Origin: Bradyrhizobium sp. CCGB12
Lineage (GTDB): Bacteria > Pseudomonadota > Alphaproteobacteria > Rhizobiales > Xanthobacteraceae
DNA: 64,000 nt
Assembly: GCF_024199845.1 (NCBI RefSeq)
Contig: NZ_JANADO010000001.1
Coordinates: 8,792,001 to 8,856,000 of the forward strand
Direction of reading: 5' to 3'
Shown: positions 8,674 through 17,683 of the stretch, one piece after another
Numbering within the stretch: position 1 is the first letter of the stretch
Layout of the letters: each line of letters opens with the position of its first letter
Position numbers and translations under genes: made by a program
The notes under the pieces: generated by a model
What the model was told of the DNA's origin: nothing
Seen by the model: only the letters and a program-made list of their open reading frames with translations
Database searches by the model: none

Positions 8674-8934
8674 ATGTTGAACTGGATGGTTCTGGCGCTG
8701 GAAAGCAATCGCGTAATCGGGCTGCGGATTGCGAAGCTGATGCGCGGCGGCAAAGCTGCCCAACGTGAAGCCCACCGCATGGTCAGTGAAAAAATGGCCG
8801 CGGCGGCGAAGGCCAGTACCAGTCTGGTGGCTGGCGCTTCCGGCGACAAGATTGTTGAGCAATATCGAAGAAAGGTGGCGGCAAACGTCAAACGACTCAG
8901 TCGGAAGCGAACGCGCAAACGAAAACCGCACTGA
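8674..8934 (+). CDS. small hypothetical, basic C-terminus (Bradyrhizobium-type)
   Basis: Eighty-six residues. The N-terminal helix MLNWMVLALESNRVIGLRI leads into KLMRGGKAAQREAHRMVSEK, an alanine-rich segment, and a strongly basic tail (KRLSRKRTRKRKPH). I recall close relatives as uncharacterised proteins in Bradyrhizobium, often near phasins. Here it converges on a phasin gene 69 bp away. It could associate with polyhydroxyalkanoate granules or DNA, but nothing in the sequence proves either. Confidence 0.6.
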   Translation: MLNWMVLALESNRVIGLRIAKLMRGGKAAQREAHRMVSEKMAAAAKASTSLVAGASGDKIVEQYRRKVAANVKRLSRKRTRKRKPH

Positions 8935-9003
8935 ATTCGCCGGGGCGGCAAGAGCGGCTTGCCTGCCTGAGCCGCTCCTCGTCCGTTGAACCGGTCCGCC
9001 CGC

Positions 9004-9591
9004 TTAGCGTGAGATCTGAGCCATCGTTTGTTTAATCTGCTTTCCGGTATCGTCGGCCATTTTGAGCGACATGTCGGCGATACGACGGCTGCTTTCCAGA
9101 GCAGTCTCCACGGTCTCCCGCACCATGTCAGTCTGCACCGCTGCAAAGTCCTGTGGAGTTCGGCACGTCCACAACCTGTTCATGTGGTCGATGTGCTTCT
9201 CAAATTGTTGCCGAACCATCTGAAGGTACTCTTGGGACATTCCCCCCATCACTTTGGCGGCGGCTGTGCCACTGTAAAGGAGCGTCTGCGCGTTGCGAGC
9301 TGACCGTTCAGTTGCCGCCGTTGCCTTTTGCGCATCTTCCGCAGATAAGCCAAGCGTGCGACCAAACTGCTCGCTAGACCGTCCCATCACCGAGGTCGCC
9401 GCTTCGAGGCTGGAGCGCCAGGTTTGCTGTAACGTCTCAACATTTTGCTTGAGCATATCAGCGCTCGCCCGTGCCACTTCCTCTCCGGCTTCAGCCGCTG
9501 CTTGCCCGATGCGCGTAGTCTGCTCTCCCGTACGGCGGGATGCGTCTTCCATGCTTTGTGTCGATCTCTCTTCCGGACGCGGGTTGGCCAT
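9004..9591 (-). CDS. phasin family protein
   Basis: A 195-residue helical, Ala/Gln-rich protein of the phasin family, which coats polyhydroxyalkanoate granules. Characteristic stretches are ETLQQTWRSSLEAATSVM and YLQMVRQQFEKHIDHMNRLW, then amphipathic repeats to the end. I take the ATG at 9591 because GGAG lies eight bases upstream. The in-frame extension above it (30 residues) lacks phasin character. A perfect GGAAC-N16-CGTT promoter 53 bp upstream places it in the general stress regulon. Confidence 0.85.
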   Translation of the reverse strand: MANPRPEERSTQSMEDASRRTGEQTTRIGQAAAEAGEEVARASADMLKQNVETLQQTWRSSLEAATSVMGRSSEQFGRTLGLSAEDAQKATAATERSARNAQTLLYSGTAAAKVMGGMSQEYLQMVRQQFEKHIDHMNRLWTCRTPQDFAAVQTDMVRETVETALESSRRIADMSLKMADDTGKQIKQTMAQISR

Positions 9592-9643
9592 CTTTAGTTC
9601 TCCGATGATTGAGTCGGTGACTGCCCTCAGCCTATTGTGCAGA

Positions 9644-9668
9644 AACGCAATCCCGATAAGGCCGTTCC
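9644..9668 (-). promoter_or_regulatory. EcfG-type promoter upstream of phasin gene
   Basis: On the minus strand it reads GGAAC, 16 bases, CGTT, a full consensus match, 53 bp before the phasin ATG. Confidence 0.75.
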
Positions 9669-9681
9669 TGCGGCTACCCAT

Positions 9682-9993
9682 TCTTTCCGCTTAGCCGATG
9701 TCACTAGGAACTATAAGCGAGATGTCTACTGCAGCTCGTTCCCGCCGCAACGTTGTAGTGCTCAAGGATACTGAGCAGAAGGCTGTCGCTGGCTACTCTA
9801 TCGTGAGCGGACGAAACCGACCGTGCGGCGGTCGTGAGACAGGTCAGCATACTTGATCACGGACAAGCCGGTTTCACCGAGAAGTAACATCAACAACGAA
9901 GCGATGATGGCGAGGAAAACGCGTCGCTTGATCGAGTATCCCGTGTCCCGGCTCGATAACCAAAGACTACGTGACCCTGACCCTCGCGATTAC
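9682..9993. other. intergenic, possible degraded membrane peptide
   Basis: No complete gene is seen. On the minus strand, about 9800-9945, an open frame encodes a hydrophobic helix (RRVFLAIIASLLMLLLGETG) followed by a polar tail, but it has no start codon at a useful place. It may be the remains of a small membrane protein. Confidence 0.3.
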
Positions 9994-10314
9994 TCAGGGG
10001 GTCGAGACAATAATGTTGGCAGATACGCGCAGCACTTCACCACGGGCGTCGCGAACCGTGACGGCCTTCAGGCCGTGCTGATCTTTGACGCCAGCATCAA
10101 TAATCATTTGTCCTAGCGCCTCGATAGCCAACCGCCGGGCGGCCGGGACATCAGGCAGATCGTTCCCGTCCTCATCCGTATGATCCTCGTTGCCGTCATA
10201 GAGATCAAAATGAAAGAACGTCATGCCGGGAAAAACCGGCAAGGGGGCGGGAGGTTCCGGCATCGCCATTTCGCGGCTGTCCAAAGGCACGCGAATCCGC
10301 TCATGACGCGCCAT
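9994..10314 (-). CDS. DUF6894-like small protein
   Basis: The protein is 106 residues. From about residue 31, MTFFHFDLYDGNEDHTDEDG and then LPDVPAARRLAIEALGQMI follow the DUF6894 pattern: an FHL/FHFD strand, an acidic D-G-x-E/D loop, then LPDxxAARxxA. The family is very common in Bradyrhizobium and uncharacterised. An internal start at that methionine would give a typical-length family member; the 30-residue proline-rich lead may or may not be translated. Confidence 0.65.
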   Translation of the reverse strand: MARHERIRVPLDSREMAMPEPPAPLPVFPGMTFFHFDLYDGNEDHTDEDGNDLPDVPAARRLAIEALGQMIIDAGVKDQHGLKAVTVRDARGEVLRVSANIIVSTP

Positions 10315-10449
10315 GTCCTACTTGCCGATTACCCCGTCAGGATCACACCGCAAAAAGCCCCCGGGATCGGACCGGAGGCCTTCTGATTCACTGGGGTACA
10401 TCCGCCCGAGTGAACAATCAGTGCGGCTCTCGGAGTTGCCTTTCCAGGT

Positions 10450-10597
10450 TCACGATTCCTCCGCGTTGCGAACTTTCTTCAAAAGTTTATCCTTCTCGGC
10501 GCCGCTCGGCTTCGCCTCAGCTCGTTTCCTCGTATCCGCCGCGAACTGCGCCGCCGATCTTTGAGAGAAGTCGTTTGCTTGAACCGTCTGCGCTTCA
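10450..10597 (-). pseudogene. fragment of small Lys/Glu-rich hypothetical, no start codon
   Basis: An open frame of about 48 codons ends in KPSGAEKDKLLKKVRNAEES. This resembles the core of the 12002-12196 protein (LPAGKDREALLKRARSAEEK). A stop lies directly upstream and no ATG, GTG or TTG precedes the conserved part, so I treat it as a decayed paralogue. Confidence 0.4.
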
Positions 10598-10789
10598 ATC
10601 CCACCGCGTCACCCTTGCTGACGAGACGAGACGAGACTAGGGATTCTGGCTACAGGCGCCCATAACAAAAGTTAGCGCGGACAAACCGTCGCACTAGCGG
10701 GAGCGCTTGACTCATACGCCACTCCACCAAAGAGACATCCGAAGGGGGCGGGGCGTCTGGCCCGAAAATATATCCCAAAGCGAGGCTTT

Positions 10790-10815
10790 GGAACGAGCCC
10801 GCCACCTTCAGTGTT
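10790..10815 (+). promoter_or_regulatory. EcfG-like promoter upstream of the 10850 gene
   Basis: GGAAC, 17 bases, TGTT, ending 34 bp before the ATG at 10850. Confidence 0.5.
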
Positions 10816-10849
10816 CCGCTGGCAGCAGGACAGAGAAAGGAGGCGCGTT

Positions 10850-11065
10850 ATGGTGCCATGTGGCTACCTTCCGCCATGCCCGCAGTGCAAGGCTTGGCCG
10901 ATGGCCCTCACGGGCCCGGTCGATTTTACTTTCCGCATGGAGTTTCGTTGCGCGCGCTGCTCACGTCGTGAGGTCTTTGACCTGCGCACCTCGAAGGAAC
11001 CCGCTCATTGGCCGCCGAAGCCGGGTGGCTTCAAGAGCATTAGCCGCTACCGCGTGGAGGCGTGA
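10850..11065 (+). CDS. small four-cysteine (zinc-ribbon-like) protein
   Basis: Seventy-one residues with two cysteine pairs: CGYLPPCPQC near the N-terminus and FRCARCSRR in the middle. The CPQC/CARC knuckles suggest one bound zinc, as in small rubredoxin- or zinc-ribbon-type proteins. I start at the ATG with AAAGGAGG eight bases upstream. The candidate EcfG promoter 34 bp before it fits the neighbouring stress genes. Function unknown. Confidence 0.6.
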   Translation: MVPCGYLPPCPQCKAWPMALTGPVDFTFRMEFRCARCSRREVFDLRTSKEPAHWPPKPGGFKSISRYRVEA

Positions 11066-11127
11066 GGCGAACCCGTTTGCGCTGCGAATCGGCGAAACGC
11101 TCTGGCGAGCCGATTAGCACCGCATCG

Positions 11128-11400
11128 TCAACTCTCGCTGTTGCTGAGAACACTTTTGCTCGAAGCAAGCAGGCGCACGAAAGTCCCGCTTTCGTGCAAC
11201 TCGCGTCACCCTTGCCGGGCATAGATGATGCCGGCACCGAATTCGGGGCCGCTGCTCTTCAGGGCGTAGAGGAACGGCGCGTTGAGTTTCTCGATGTGGA
11301 TTCGGCCGTCCTGCACTGGTTCGATGCAGGCGGCGAGCTGGATCAGCTTGCGTGCGGCGGACTCTGGGGTGGCGTAGGCGCGTTCGGTCGTCAGCTTCAT
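11128..11400 (-). pseudogene. repeat-family small protein, copy A (TGA for Trp)
   Basis: The frame opens MKLTTERAYATPESAARKLI and runs through an AVQDGRIHIEKLNAPFLYAL-type core. It then meets TGA at 11206-11208 exactly where relatives have Trp (ARQG-stop-RELHESGTFVR). It continues in frame to a second stop at 11128. Intact relatives are uncharacterised Bradyrhizobium proteins ending in an HESGTYV segment. Three more decayed copies lie at 13.7, 27.0 and 27.4 kb. The 64-residue product ending at 11206 might still be made. Confidence 0.55.
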
Positions 11401-11605
11401 GACTCAGCCCAATCGTTGCGTGACCAGCGCTCTTAGGAACGAAGCGCTCTCGGCACCAGTTCGTATTGCGCTGATGTCCCGATAGCAGCGAGCAGTGGCC
11501 TCGGCGCTTTCTCCCTCTCTTCAGGCGCTGGGGCCATTCCGCGATGCCGGGCCACGGGCCTCTCGCCACGATGCGTCATCTCGGCGTGGCCAGGCGGCCT
11601 TTCGT

Positions 11606-11890
11606 TCAAGCTGGCGGGCCTCTGTCATTTGCAGGAGACGGATTCCCCGCGCGCGAGGACGTGAGCGATCGTAGCAACTGATCAGCTCGCTCCCTTGTCA
11701 AGTTGGCCGCCATGTACGACCCGATTAGTGCTGGGCCCTTTCGTTCGCGATCGTAGACGACCCAACCCTTGCCGCCCATTCGCACGAAATATCGACTCTG
11801 CAACGAAACTTCGTCAGTCAATGGAGCGCGCTCCCGGTTTTGCCCAGCATTAGCAGGTAAAATCATTTGCCTTTGTAGATGCATTTGCAT
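11606..11890 (-). CDS. small hypothetical protein
   Basis: Ninety-four residues as drawn. The core SRYFVRMGGKGWVVYDRERKGPALIG followed by LTRERADQLLRSLT is of a type I recall as conserved in Bradyrhizobium, with no known function. The methionine at 11866 has AAAGG five bases upstream and may be the true start, giving 86 residues. It stands alone between two unrelated small genes. Confidence 0.5.
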   Translation of the reverse strand: MQMHLQRQMILPANAGQNRERAPLTDEVSLQSRYFVRMGGKGWVVYDRERKGPALIGSYMAANLTRERADQLLRSLTSSRAGNPSPANDRGPPA

Positions 11891-11943
11891 AGGTGAATCC
11901 GGGGGCGGGAAAATGTGGCAAGACCAGGCGCAGTTTCATTATA

Positions 11944-11968
11944 GGAACCAGATCGGACCGATTCCGTT
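11944..11968 (+). promoter_or_regulatory. EcfG-type promoter upstream of the 12002 gene
   Basis: GGAAC, 16 bases, CGTT, a full consensus match, ending 33 bp before the ATG at 12002. Confidence 0.75.
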
Positions 11969-12001
11969 GGGGTTCGTCATTACCGATCTGAGGAGTGCGG
12001 C

Positions 12002-12196
12002 ATGACGCAGCTCCGCCGGCGAGTGAAGCAGACTCGCTCTCTTGAAGAACGCATGGCCGACCAGGCCGCCAAGCTCAAAGAGCAGGCCAACCAGTTGCCC
12101 GCGGGGAAGGATCGTGAGGCGTTGCTGAAGCGGGCTAGGAGCGCGGAAGAAAAGTCTGAGATGGCAGGCCTAAACCGAGGCTATGCATCGACTTAG
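12002..12196 (+). CDS. small charged helical protein
   Basis: Sixty-four residues, predicted mostly helical: LEERMADQAAKLKEQANQLP, then GKDREALLKRARSAEEKSEM. I recall this charged pattern from many uncharacterised Rhizobiales proteins that carry a LPxGxxREALLxxAR motif. A GAGG seven bases before the ATG and a perfect EcfG promoter 33 bp upstream make it a confident, stress-regulated small gene of unknown role. Confidence 0.7.
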   Translation: MTQLRRRVKQTRSLEERMADQAAKLKEQANQLPAGKDREALLKRARSAEEKSEMAGLNRGYAST

Positions 12197-12253
12197 GAAC
12201 CGAGCGCCCACAAGCGAATCTTACGGACATTCTTCCCCCGCTGGGGATCAGCC

Positions 12254-12436
12254 ATGCGATATGTTGCGTACGCAGTCGGCCTGCGCGGTGTTGCTCGCGC
12301 AGTCTATGAAATCGACAGTCCGACTGACGAAGCCGCCACGGAGCGGGCTGAGAAGTTTTTAGAAGCTCATCCTGCGGTAGAGGTATGGGCAGGGCCGCGC
12401 AGGGTAGTCCGACTGGTGCGGGAGAGTTCAGACTGA
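12254..12436 (+). CDS. small hypothetical protein
   Basis: Sixty residues with a mixed alpha/beta look. It contains YEIDSPTDEAATERAEKFLE and ends WAGPRRVVRLVRESSD. A GGGGAT precedes the ATG at a workable distance. It lies 57 bp after the 12002 gene and may be read from the same promoter. The perfect hairpin at 12500-12528 could end the transcript. No family recognised. Confidence 0.5.
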   Translation: MRYVAYAVGLRGVARAVYEIDSPTDEAATERAEKFLEAHPAVEVWAGPRRVVRLVRESSD

Positions 12437-13003
12437 ACGTTTCACAATTTTACTTGAGCTTTCTTCGGAAGCTTCTCGCTGCGGGATGCTAACGAAGAGG
12501 CCTCAGCCGCTGTCTGGACGGCTGAGGCAACTTAATTCCTTGCGTCTGTTAACCGCGGGCAAGGCTTTGGCTTAACGGGATGCAGCTCTCGCTAGTTCTC
12601 CGTAAAAAAGATCGGCGCGTCGTATCACATGATACGTCCTGTTGGATTAATATCAGCGCGAAGGCCGTCAAAGACTGTCTGGGTTAATTCGCTGTCGGTG
12701 GTTCGGGGCGAGTGTCTCGGGATCACGCCGAGGCATGCCTATAACTGCGCAAGACCGAGTCAAAATCCCGTCCGATTGCCCAAGTGTCGGACGCCGCTGC
12801 CTCGCCAACGTTGCTGCTCAACAGAGCTTGCCGACAGATTCGCCTCTTCAAATGCCAGTGCGGGTTGGGACGATTAAAAATTTACCGGAACCTTCGTACA
12901 TTCGTGGTAGTCTACCACCATCACCGGCCAAGGCTCTGCCCGTAGGCGTCGGTGGCCGAGAGACCAATGGCGCTCCCGCCTGCATCGATTCAGCGGGGTC
13001 CCC
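12437..13003. other. intergenic, hairpin only
   Basis: About 570 bases with no supported gene. The only structure noticed is the 10-bp perfect inverted repeat at 12500-12528. Confidence 0.4.
12500..12528 (+). terminator. strong hairpin, possible terminator
   Basis: GCCTCAGCCG and its perfect complement CGGCTGAGGC are separated by nine bases. The following bases are AACTTAATTCC, so the T-tract is poor. It could end the 12002-12436 transcript or stabilise its 3' end. Confidence 0.45.
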
Positions 13004-13237
13004 ATGGACCACAACGAGCGGCAAACCGCCATCCAAGCGCGCATTGCCGAACAAATTGAGACTATCGCCCAAGCTATTTGTGAAGGCAGGGACCCGATCA
13101 CCGAACAGCGATTGCTCCAGGCCCTTGAGGCTCAACTAGCCGCTGAAGAGGTCACACCCTCTCGCCATGAAGCGGTGGACGCAGAACAGAACGTCCGAAA
13201 GCGAACAGAACGGGCGCGGCAATCGTCTAACTTGTGA
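13004..13237 (+). CDS. small hypothetical protein
   Basis: Seventy-seven residues, Glu/Ala/Gln-rich and helical: IQARIAEQIETIAQAICEGR, then LLQALEAQLAAEEV and a basic tail. GGGGT lies about five bases before the ATG. The opposite strand is also open here, but its product has no protein-like composition. No family recognised; gene status moderate. Confidence 0.45.
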   Translation: MDHNERQTAIQARIAEQIETIAQAICEGRDPITEQRLLQALEAQLAAEEVTPSRHEAVDAEQNVRKRTERARQSSNL

Positions 13238-13340
13238 TGTTTGACGATCCCATTACCGCCAAGCAAAACCTCCAACGGCCCCAGCATGGGGTTGTGCTGG
13301 GTCGTTTCTACGCGTGTGCATGCCCATGGCGGATCTGGCT

Positions 13341-13770
13341 CGGCAAGCTACGGCTCATTATTCCGGACATACCGAATTCCGGACATACGAAACACAGCCG
13401 AGTCATGGACGGAACGGCCCCAAGCCCATCTCCGGGGCTGGTAGGGGGACGAGCCGGGGCCGCCAGCGCGTGCAAACTCAACGCATGCGCCAGCAGTAAT
13501 CTCGGCCGGGAAAATCTCCTCGTATGTACTAAATGGCGAATATCGCGGATTAAATTTTTGCGGCTCATGGAGAAGACGGCTCCGGTTGACCGCGGGGGCT
13601 TGAGCCAGAGCCGTCCCACCGACCTTCCGGCCAGCCCGCCGTGAAGGGCCGGCGACCAAGCAATCCCGTCCCATTCCCGTCGTTCCGCTGCTGGCGCGCA
13701 GGTGTTCGCTCTCTTTTGCCGCTCATAGCTGCCGCTCTCGTGAAGCATCAGCCAGTCCTTCTCGACCGCG
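13341..13770. repeat. dispersed repeat, copy 1 (partner at 26603-27015)
   Basis: This stretch recurs at 26603-27015 with high identity, interrupted by small indels such as the extra GAATTCCGGACATAC here. It contains an 8-bp inverted repeat GACGGCTC/GAGCCGTC (13575-13582 and 13608-13615). It runs into the 3' part of a repeat-family small protein gene. Confidence 0.75.
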
Positions 13771-13945
13771 TAGGCGATGCCGGCGCCGAACTCACTTCCG
13801 CTGCCTTTCAAGGTGTAGAGAAACGGCGCGTTGATTCTCTCAATGTATATGCGCCGTCCTGAACCGCCTCGATGCTGGCGGCGAGTTGGACCAGCTGGCG
13901 GGCCGCGGCTTCCGGATCTGGACGTTCGGCCGTGAATTTCGCCAT
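13685..13945 (-). pseudogene. repeat-family small protein, copy B (two 1-nt deletions)
   Basis: Begins MAKFTAERPDPEAAARQLVQ and reads to AVQDG, then loses one base: the expected GRIYIERINAPF appears only in another frame. A second 1-nt deletion near the end destroys the terminal segment after HESGSY, and the terminal TAG seen in copy C is lost. Bases 13731-13849 are nearly identical to 27383-27501 in copy D. Confidence 0.6.
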
Positions 13946-14040
13946 GTCTATCGCTCTTCGGTCGGGTGAACGCATTTATGGGGCGTAATCTGCCTTGTCT
14001 CGGTTAGCTTGCGGAAGTGATCAAGCAACTATCGATGGGG

Positions 14041-17000
14041 TTAGCAGGGGACCGACGGCGGAGCACCGGCAAGTTCGTAGAGCAGAGCCTTCGCATCCCG
14101 CAGGTCCGGCGTCTCGAAGCCCTCTGTAAACGAGCCGTAGACAGGAACAAGGATTTCCTGGGCTTTGCATCGCTGGGCCTTCTCGCCCCAAAGCCGTGCG
14201 AGGGCGGTCGCGGCGCGTAGCTCCCAAAGTCTGGCCCGCTGATCCCGGGCAACGTCAAACGCGCGCTGCAAGCAGGTCTCAGCCTTGTCAGGAGCAGACA
14301 AGGCAAGGAGCAGTTCGCCCTTGCAAAAATGCAACGCTGCTTCGTTCCATCGCTCGTTGGTTTCGGCGATCAATGCGAAGGCTTCGTCGACAGTGTCGAG
14401 AGACGCCTGTAGCTGGCCGAGGCTACCAAGTGCATTCGCACGCAGGAGGAGCCAGTGGGTCACTACAGATTTTGCATCGCCCCGCCAAGCCGATATCCCC
14501 TCTCGGAGGTGAGCCAGGCCGCGATCAGCCTCGCCAGCCCGGACCATCAGCCAACCCTTGATGATCGTGCCTGCAGCTCGCCACAGAAAGAAATCATGCT
14601 CGGTGCAGACGGCGATCAGCTCATCAACAATGTTCTCGTCCATCCCGAGGTGTCCATCGAGTATGTATGCCCCTGCGCCACGCTCAAAGGTGCAGAACAG
14701 AGAGGCGTGAAATAGGCCGAACGCGATCGAGGGATTGTGCCTTTGCGCGCGTATTTCCTGCATCAGTTGATCGAATGTCTGCTGGGCCTGATTCAGATAG
14801 CCCAACGGAACGAGGGCGTGCGTGAGATAGGAAAGGACTGCGATACGAGGCTCGTAACCGAACCGGTAAGCCAAGGTGGCATTTGGATCACACAACGTAA
14901 GCGCTTCCGCCAAGTGCGTGCGGCCTGCATCAAATTTTCCGCAATGGACCAGCGCAGCCCCGACACCTCGGTGGGCCATCATCATAGCAACTGAGTCTCG
15001 CTCGCGCTCTGCCCGGCCTAGCATGGCAGTTGCAGTGGCGAGCGCAGCTTCTGCTTGGCCACGCAGAAGGAATACAAGATACCTGCCGTAGTCGGCGATG
15101 CTACGCTGCAAGGGGTCATCGACCTGCTCGCATAGTTCCTCTGCCCGCGCGAATGCCGCAACTGTGACGGGGGATGACCAACCTTTGGCGGCCATGCAGG
15201 CTGCACCCAAGGCCACCTGCATATCGAGCTCAAGACGGACGTGCTCGGGGTCATCGGACAGCGTCTGCAACAAACTCAGCCCATTTTGCAGGTGGGAAAT
15301 CGACTCCAGAGTCCCGGAGCGTTGATTCGCCAATTGCGCAGCTTGCCACCAATATCGGATAGCCCGTTCGGCAAGACCCGCCTCGGTGCAGTGATGAGCG
15401 ATGATTTCTGGCAGAGCCTCGGCGTTCCCGGTCAGCCGCGCTTCAAGGACCTCCGCGATTCGAGCGTGCAATTGCTGCCGCCGGGGGCGCAGCAAGGTGC
15501 TGTAGGCGGCGTCCTGTACCAGCGCGTGCTTGAAGGCGTACGTGGCATCCGGCGGGGTCCCGCGCCGAAACACCAACTCCGCGTGGATCAGTTGCTCCAA
15601 GCCCGCCTCGAGTTGCGGTCGCGACATGTCGGCAACGGCAGTGATTAGGTCGTGGGAAAACTGACGCCCGAGCGTCGCTGCAATCTGCGCCACCTCTCGA
15701 GTTGGCGCCAGCCGATCGAGTCGGGCCAGAAGTGAGGCCTGTAGCGTCGTTGGGATCGCCAAAGGAACCACTGTTCCAGTTACGGAGTAATGATCTCCGG
15801 CATCGGTTATCCATCCGCTCTCGACGACGGATTTGGTCAGCTCCTCGACGAATAACGGCACCCCGTCGGTGCGATCAATGATCTGATCGGCGATCTCTTT
15901 GGGTAATGCCTTGCCACAGGTTACATGCGCGATCATCTCGGCGCGGTGGCGAGGCGGTAAGCGGCTGAGACTGAGCAATGTCACGTGCGGACGGCCGACC
16001 CACGGCGGAGTAAACTCCGGTCGAAATGTGATTATGACCAGGACCCGCAGCGTCGCGGCTCGGTCTACAAGCAGATCCAGCGACTCCAGGGTGGTGGGGT
16101 CGCTCCAATGGATGTCTTCCCACAGCATCAGTAGCGGCTGCTGCGCTGCGAGACCTTCCACCTGAGCCACTTGCACCTGAAGCGTTTTCTCTTTGCGGCT
16201 ATACGGCGTCAAATTGAGCGGCGGGTAACGATCGCCGATCGGTGTCGACAGCAAGTCCGCAAATAGAGGAACGGCTTCGCGCAGCTCTTGGTTGGCGAGA
16301 GCCAGTACCGCCACTAGCTTGTCCAAGCGGGTCTCAGCCGTATCCTCGCGTCGAAATCCGGCCGCCTGCTCGAGTTGGGCGATGCTGGGATAGAGCGCGC
16401 TGTGCTGATGATGTGGCGAGCAGAAAAAACGTAAACGGGTGTGCGGCTCTTCGCTCACCTGCTCCAGCAGTGTTTGGGCGATGCGCGACTTGCCGATGCC
16501 CGGCTCGCCCGCGATTAGAACGACGGAACCGTCGCCGGCCTTTGCCCGCTCCCAGCGGCGCCTCAACAAAGCGATCTCTTCCTCACGACCAATCAGCGGC
16601 GTGCTGGCGGTCCGTAGAGCCTCGAACCGACTGCCGACCGGACTCACGCCCAAGACGCGCCAGACGTGCACTGGATAGTCAATGCCCGCGACCGCCCTTT
16701 TTCCGAGATCGCCATAATCAAACAGGCCGCCTAGCATGCGGCGCGTGTTGTTTGCGATGACCACGGTGTTCGGTTCGGCCAATCCCTGAAGGCGTGCCGC
16801 AAGATTAGGGGTCTCACCGATGACCGCTTGTTCTTTGGCGGCGCCCTCACCGAGCAGATCGCCGACGACGACGAGGCCTGTGGCTATACCGATACGCACA
16901 CGCAACGTGGCTGCGTTGCCCGCATCGAGTTTGGCCAAGGCTTCGATCAAGGCGAGACCCGCGCGCACCGCCTGTTCGGCGTCCTCCTCATGGGCCTGCG

Positions 17001-17433
17001 GGTAGCCGAAGTAAGCCAATACGCCGTCACCGAGATATTTGGCAACAAAGCCTCCCGAGCTAGTGATTACCTCGGCGCAACGACGGTGATAAGCGCCGAT
17101 GATGTCGCGCAGCTCCTCAGGGTCAAGCCGCCCGGACAAGGCGGTCGAGCCGACGAGATCGACGAACATGACCGTGAGCTGGCGGCGTTCCGCAGCGTCG
17201 GTCGTTTTCCACGGCGTGGAATCAGCAGAGGGTTCGATCGCGGCCTGCGCCGAAGAAGCGGGTCCGCTGATGGCTGCGAGAATTTTCCGCCGGTGCCCGA
17301 GCGGAATACCGATGTCCTTGAGGTCTTGGTCAGTCAGATGGGGAAGTATCGACACATCAATTTCATTCTCGGCGAAGCGCTGCGCGTATTGCTCGAGACC
17401 GAGTGCATGAAGCCAGTGCGCAATCGAGTGCAT
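14041..17433 (-). CDS. SAM-domain / class III adenylate cyclase / AAA ATPase / TPR regulator
   Basis: A giant cytosolic protein of about 1130 residues. A SAM domain comes first (IAHWLHALGLEQYAQRF, to about 60). A class III nucleotide cyclase follows (about 90-270), with the metal Asp in VMFVDLVGST and GGFVAKYLGDGVLAYFGYP. Then comes an AAA/NB-ARC-like ATPase (Walker A AGEPGIGKSR, Walker B-like LLMLWEDIHW) and a long TPR-rich C-terminus. This is the adenylate/guanylate cyclase-AAA family abundant in Bradyrhizobium, thought to be multi-domain signalling proteins. I use the ATG at 17433 rather than the TTG four codons earlier. A disrupted paralogue lies directly upstream. Confidence 0.88.
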   Translation of the reverse strand: MHSIAHWLHALGLEQYAQRFAENEIDVSILPHLTDQDLKDIGIPLGHRRKILAAISGPASSAQAAIEPSADSTPWKTTDAAERRQLTVMFVDLVGSTALSGRLDPEELRDIIGAYHRRCAEVITSSGGFVAKYLGDGVLAYFGYPQAHEEDAEQAVRAGLALIEALAKLDAGNAATLRVRIGIATGLVVVGDLLGEGAAKEQAVIGETPNLAARLQGLAEPNTVVIANNTRRMLGGLFDYGDLGKRAVAGIDYPVHVWRVLGVSPVGSRFEALRTASTPLIGREEEIALLRRRWERAKAGDGSVVLIAGEPGIGKSRIAQTLLEQVSEEPHTRLRFFCSPHHQHSALYPSIAQLEQAAGFRREDTAETRLDKLVAVLALANQELREAVPLFADLLSTPIGDRYPPLNLTPYSRKEKTLQVQVAQVEGLAAQQPLLMLWEDIHWSDPTTLESLDLLVDRAATLRVLVIITFRPEFTPPWVGRPHVTLLSLSRLPPRHRAEMIAHVTCGKALPKEIADQIIDRTDGVPLFVEELTKSVVESGWITDAGDHYSVTGTVVPLAIPTTLQASLLARLDRLAPTREVAQIAATLGRQFSHDLITAVADMSRPQLEAGLEQLIHAELVFRRGTPPDATYAFKHALVQDAAYSTLLRPRRQQLHARIAEVLEARLTGNAEALPEIIAHHCTEAGLAERAIRYWWQAAQLANQRSGTLESISHLQNGLSLLQTLSDDPEHVRLELDMQVALGAACMAAKGWSSPVTVAAFARAEELCEQVDDPLQRSIADYGRYLVFLLRGQAEAALATATAMLGRAERERDSVAMMMAHRGVGAALVHCGKFDAGRTHLAEALTLCDPNATLAYRFGYEPRIAVLSYLTHALVPLGYLNQAQQTFDQLMQEIRAQRHNPSIAFGLFHASLFCTFERGAGAYILDGHLGMDENIVDELIAVCTEHDFFLWRAAGTIIKGWLMVRAGEADRGLAHLREGISAWRGDAKSVVTHWLLLRANALGSLGQLQASLDTVDEAFALIAETNERWNEAALHFCKGELLLALSAPDKAETCLQRAFDVARDQRARLWELRAATALARLWGEKAQRCKAQEILVPVYGSFTEGFETPDLRDAKALLYELAGAPPSVPC

Positions 17434-17683
17434 CCCGGCCACCAATCTTTCGGTGTGCCCCTAAGGCAACCAGCACTATATCCTGATCTTTTCTCGATGA
17501 CATCTCATCTGTCCCATCATTGGGCTGGCCTTCTGACCCAAATATTGTCGTGCGTGTTCGTTACGCCCGGGCGGCGCGCTCGTGGCGTGTCTGCAGGATG
17601 CCCGCTTTGCCCGGTGGCCTGAACCGGTCGGTTCGGCCAGGGTAGCCCTTTGACCCTAAAGCCAACGTGCAAGATGCTCTGTC

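Noticed and set aside
9800..9945. Hydrophobic minus-strand frame resembling a small membrane protein
   Set aside because: No start codon gives a product containing the full helix.
11436..11461. GGAAC-N17-AGTT on the plus strand
   Set aside because: No plus-strand gene starts within a plausible distance; A in the -10 is off-consensus.
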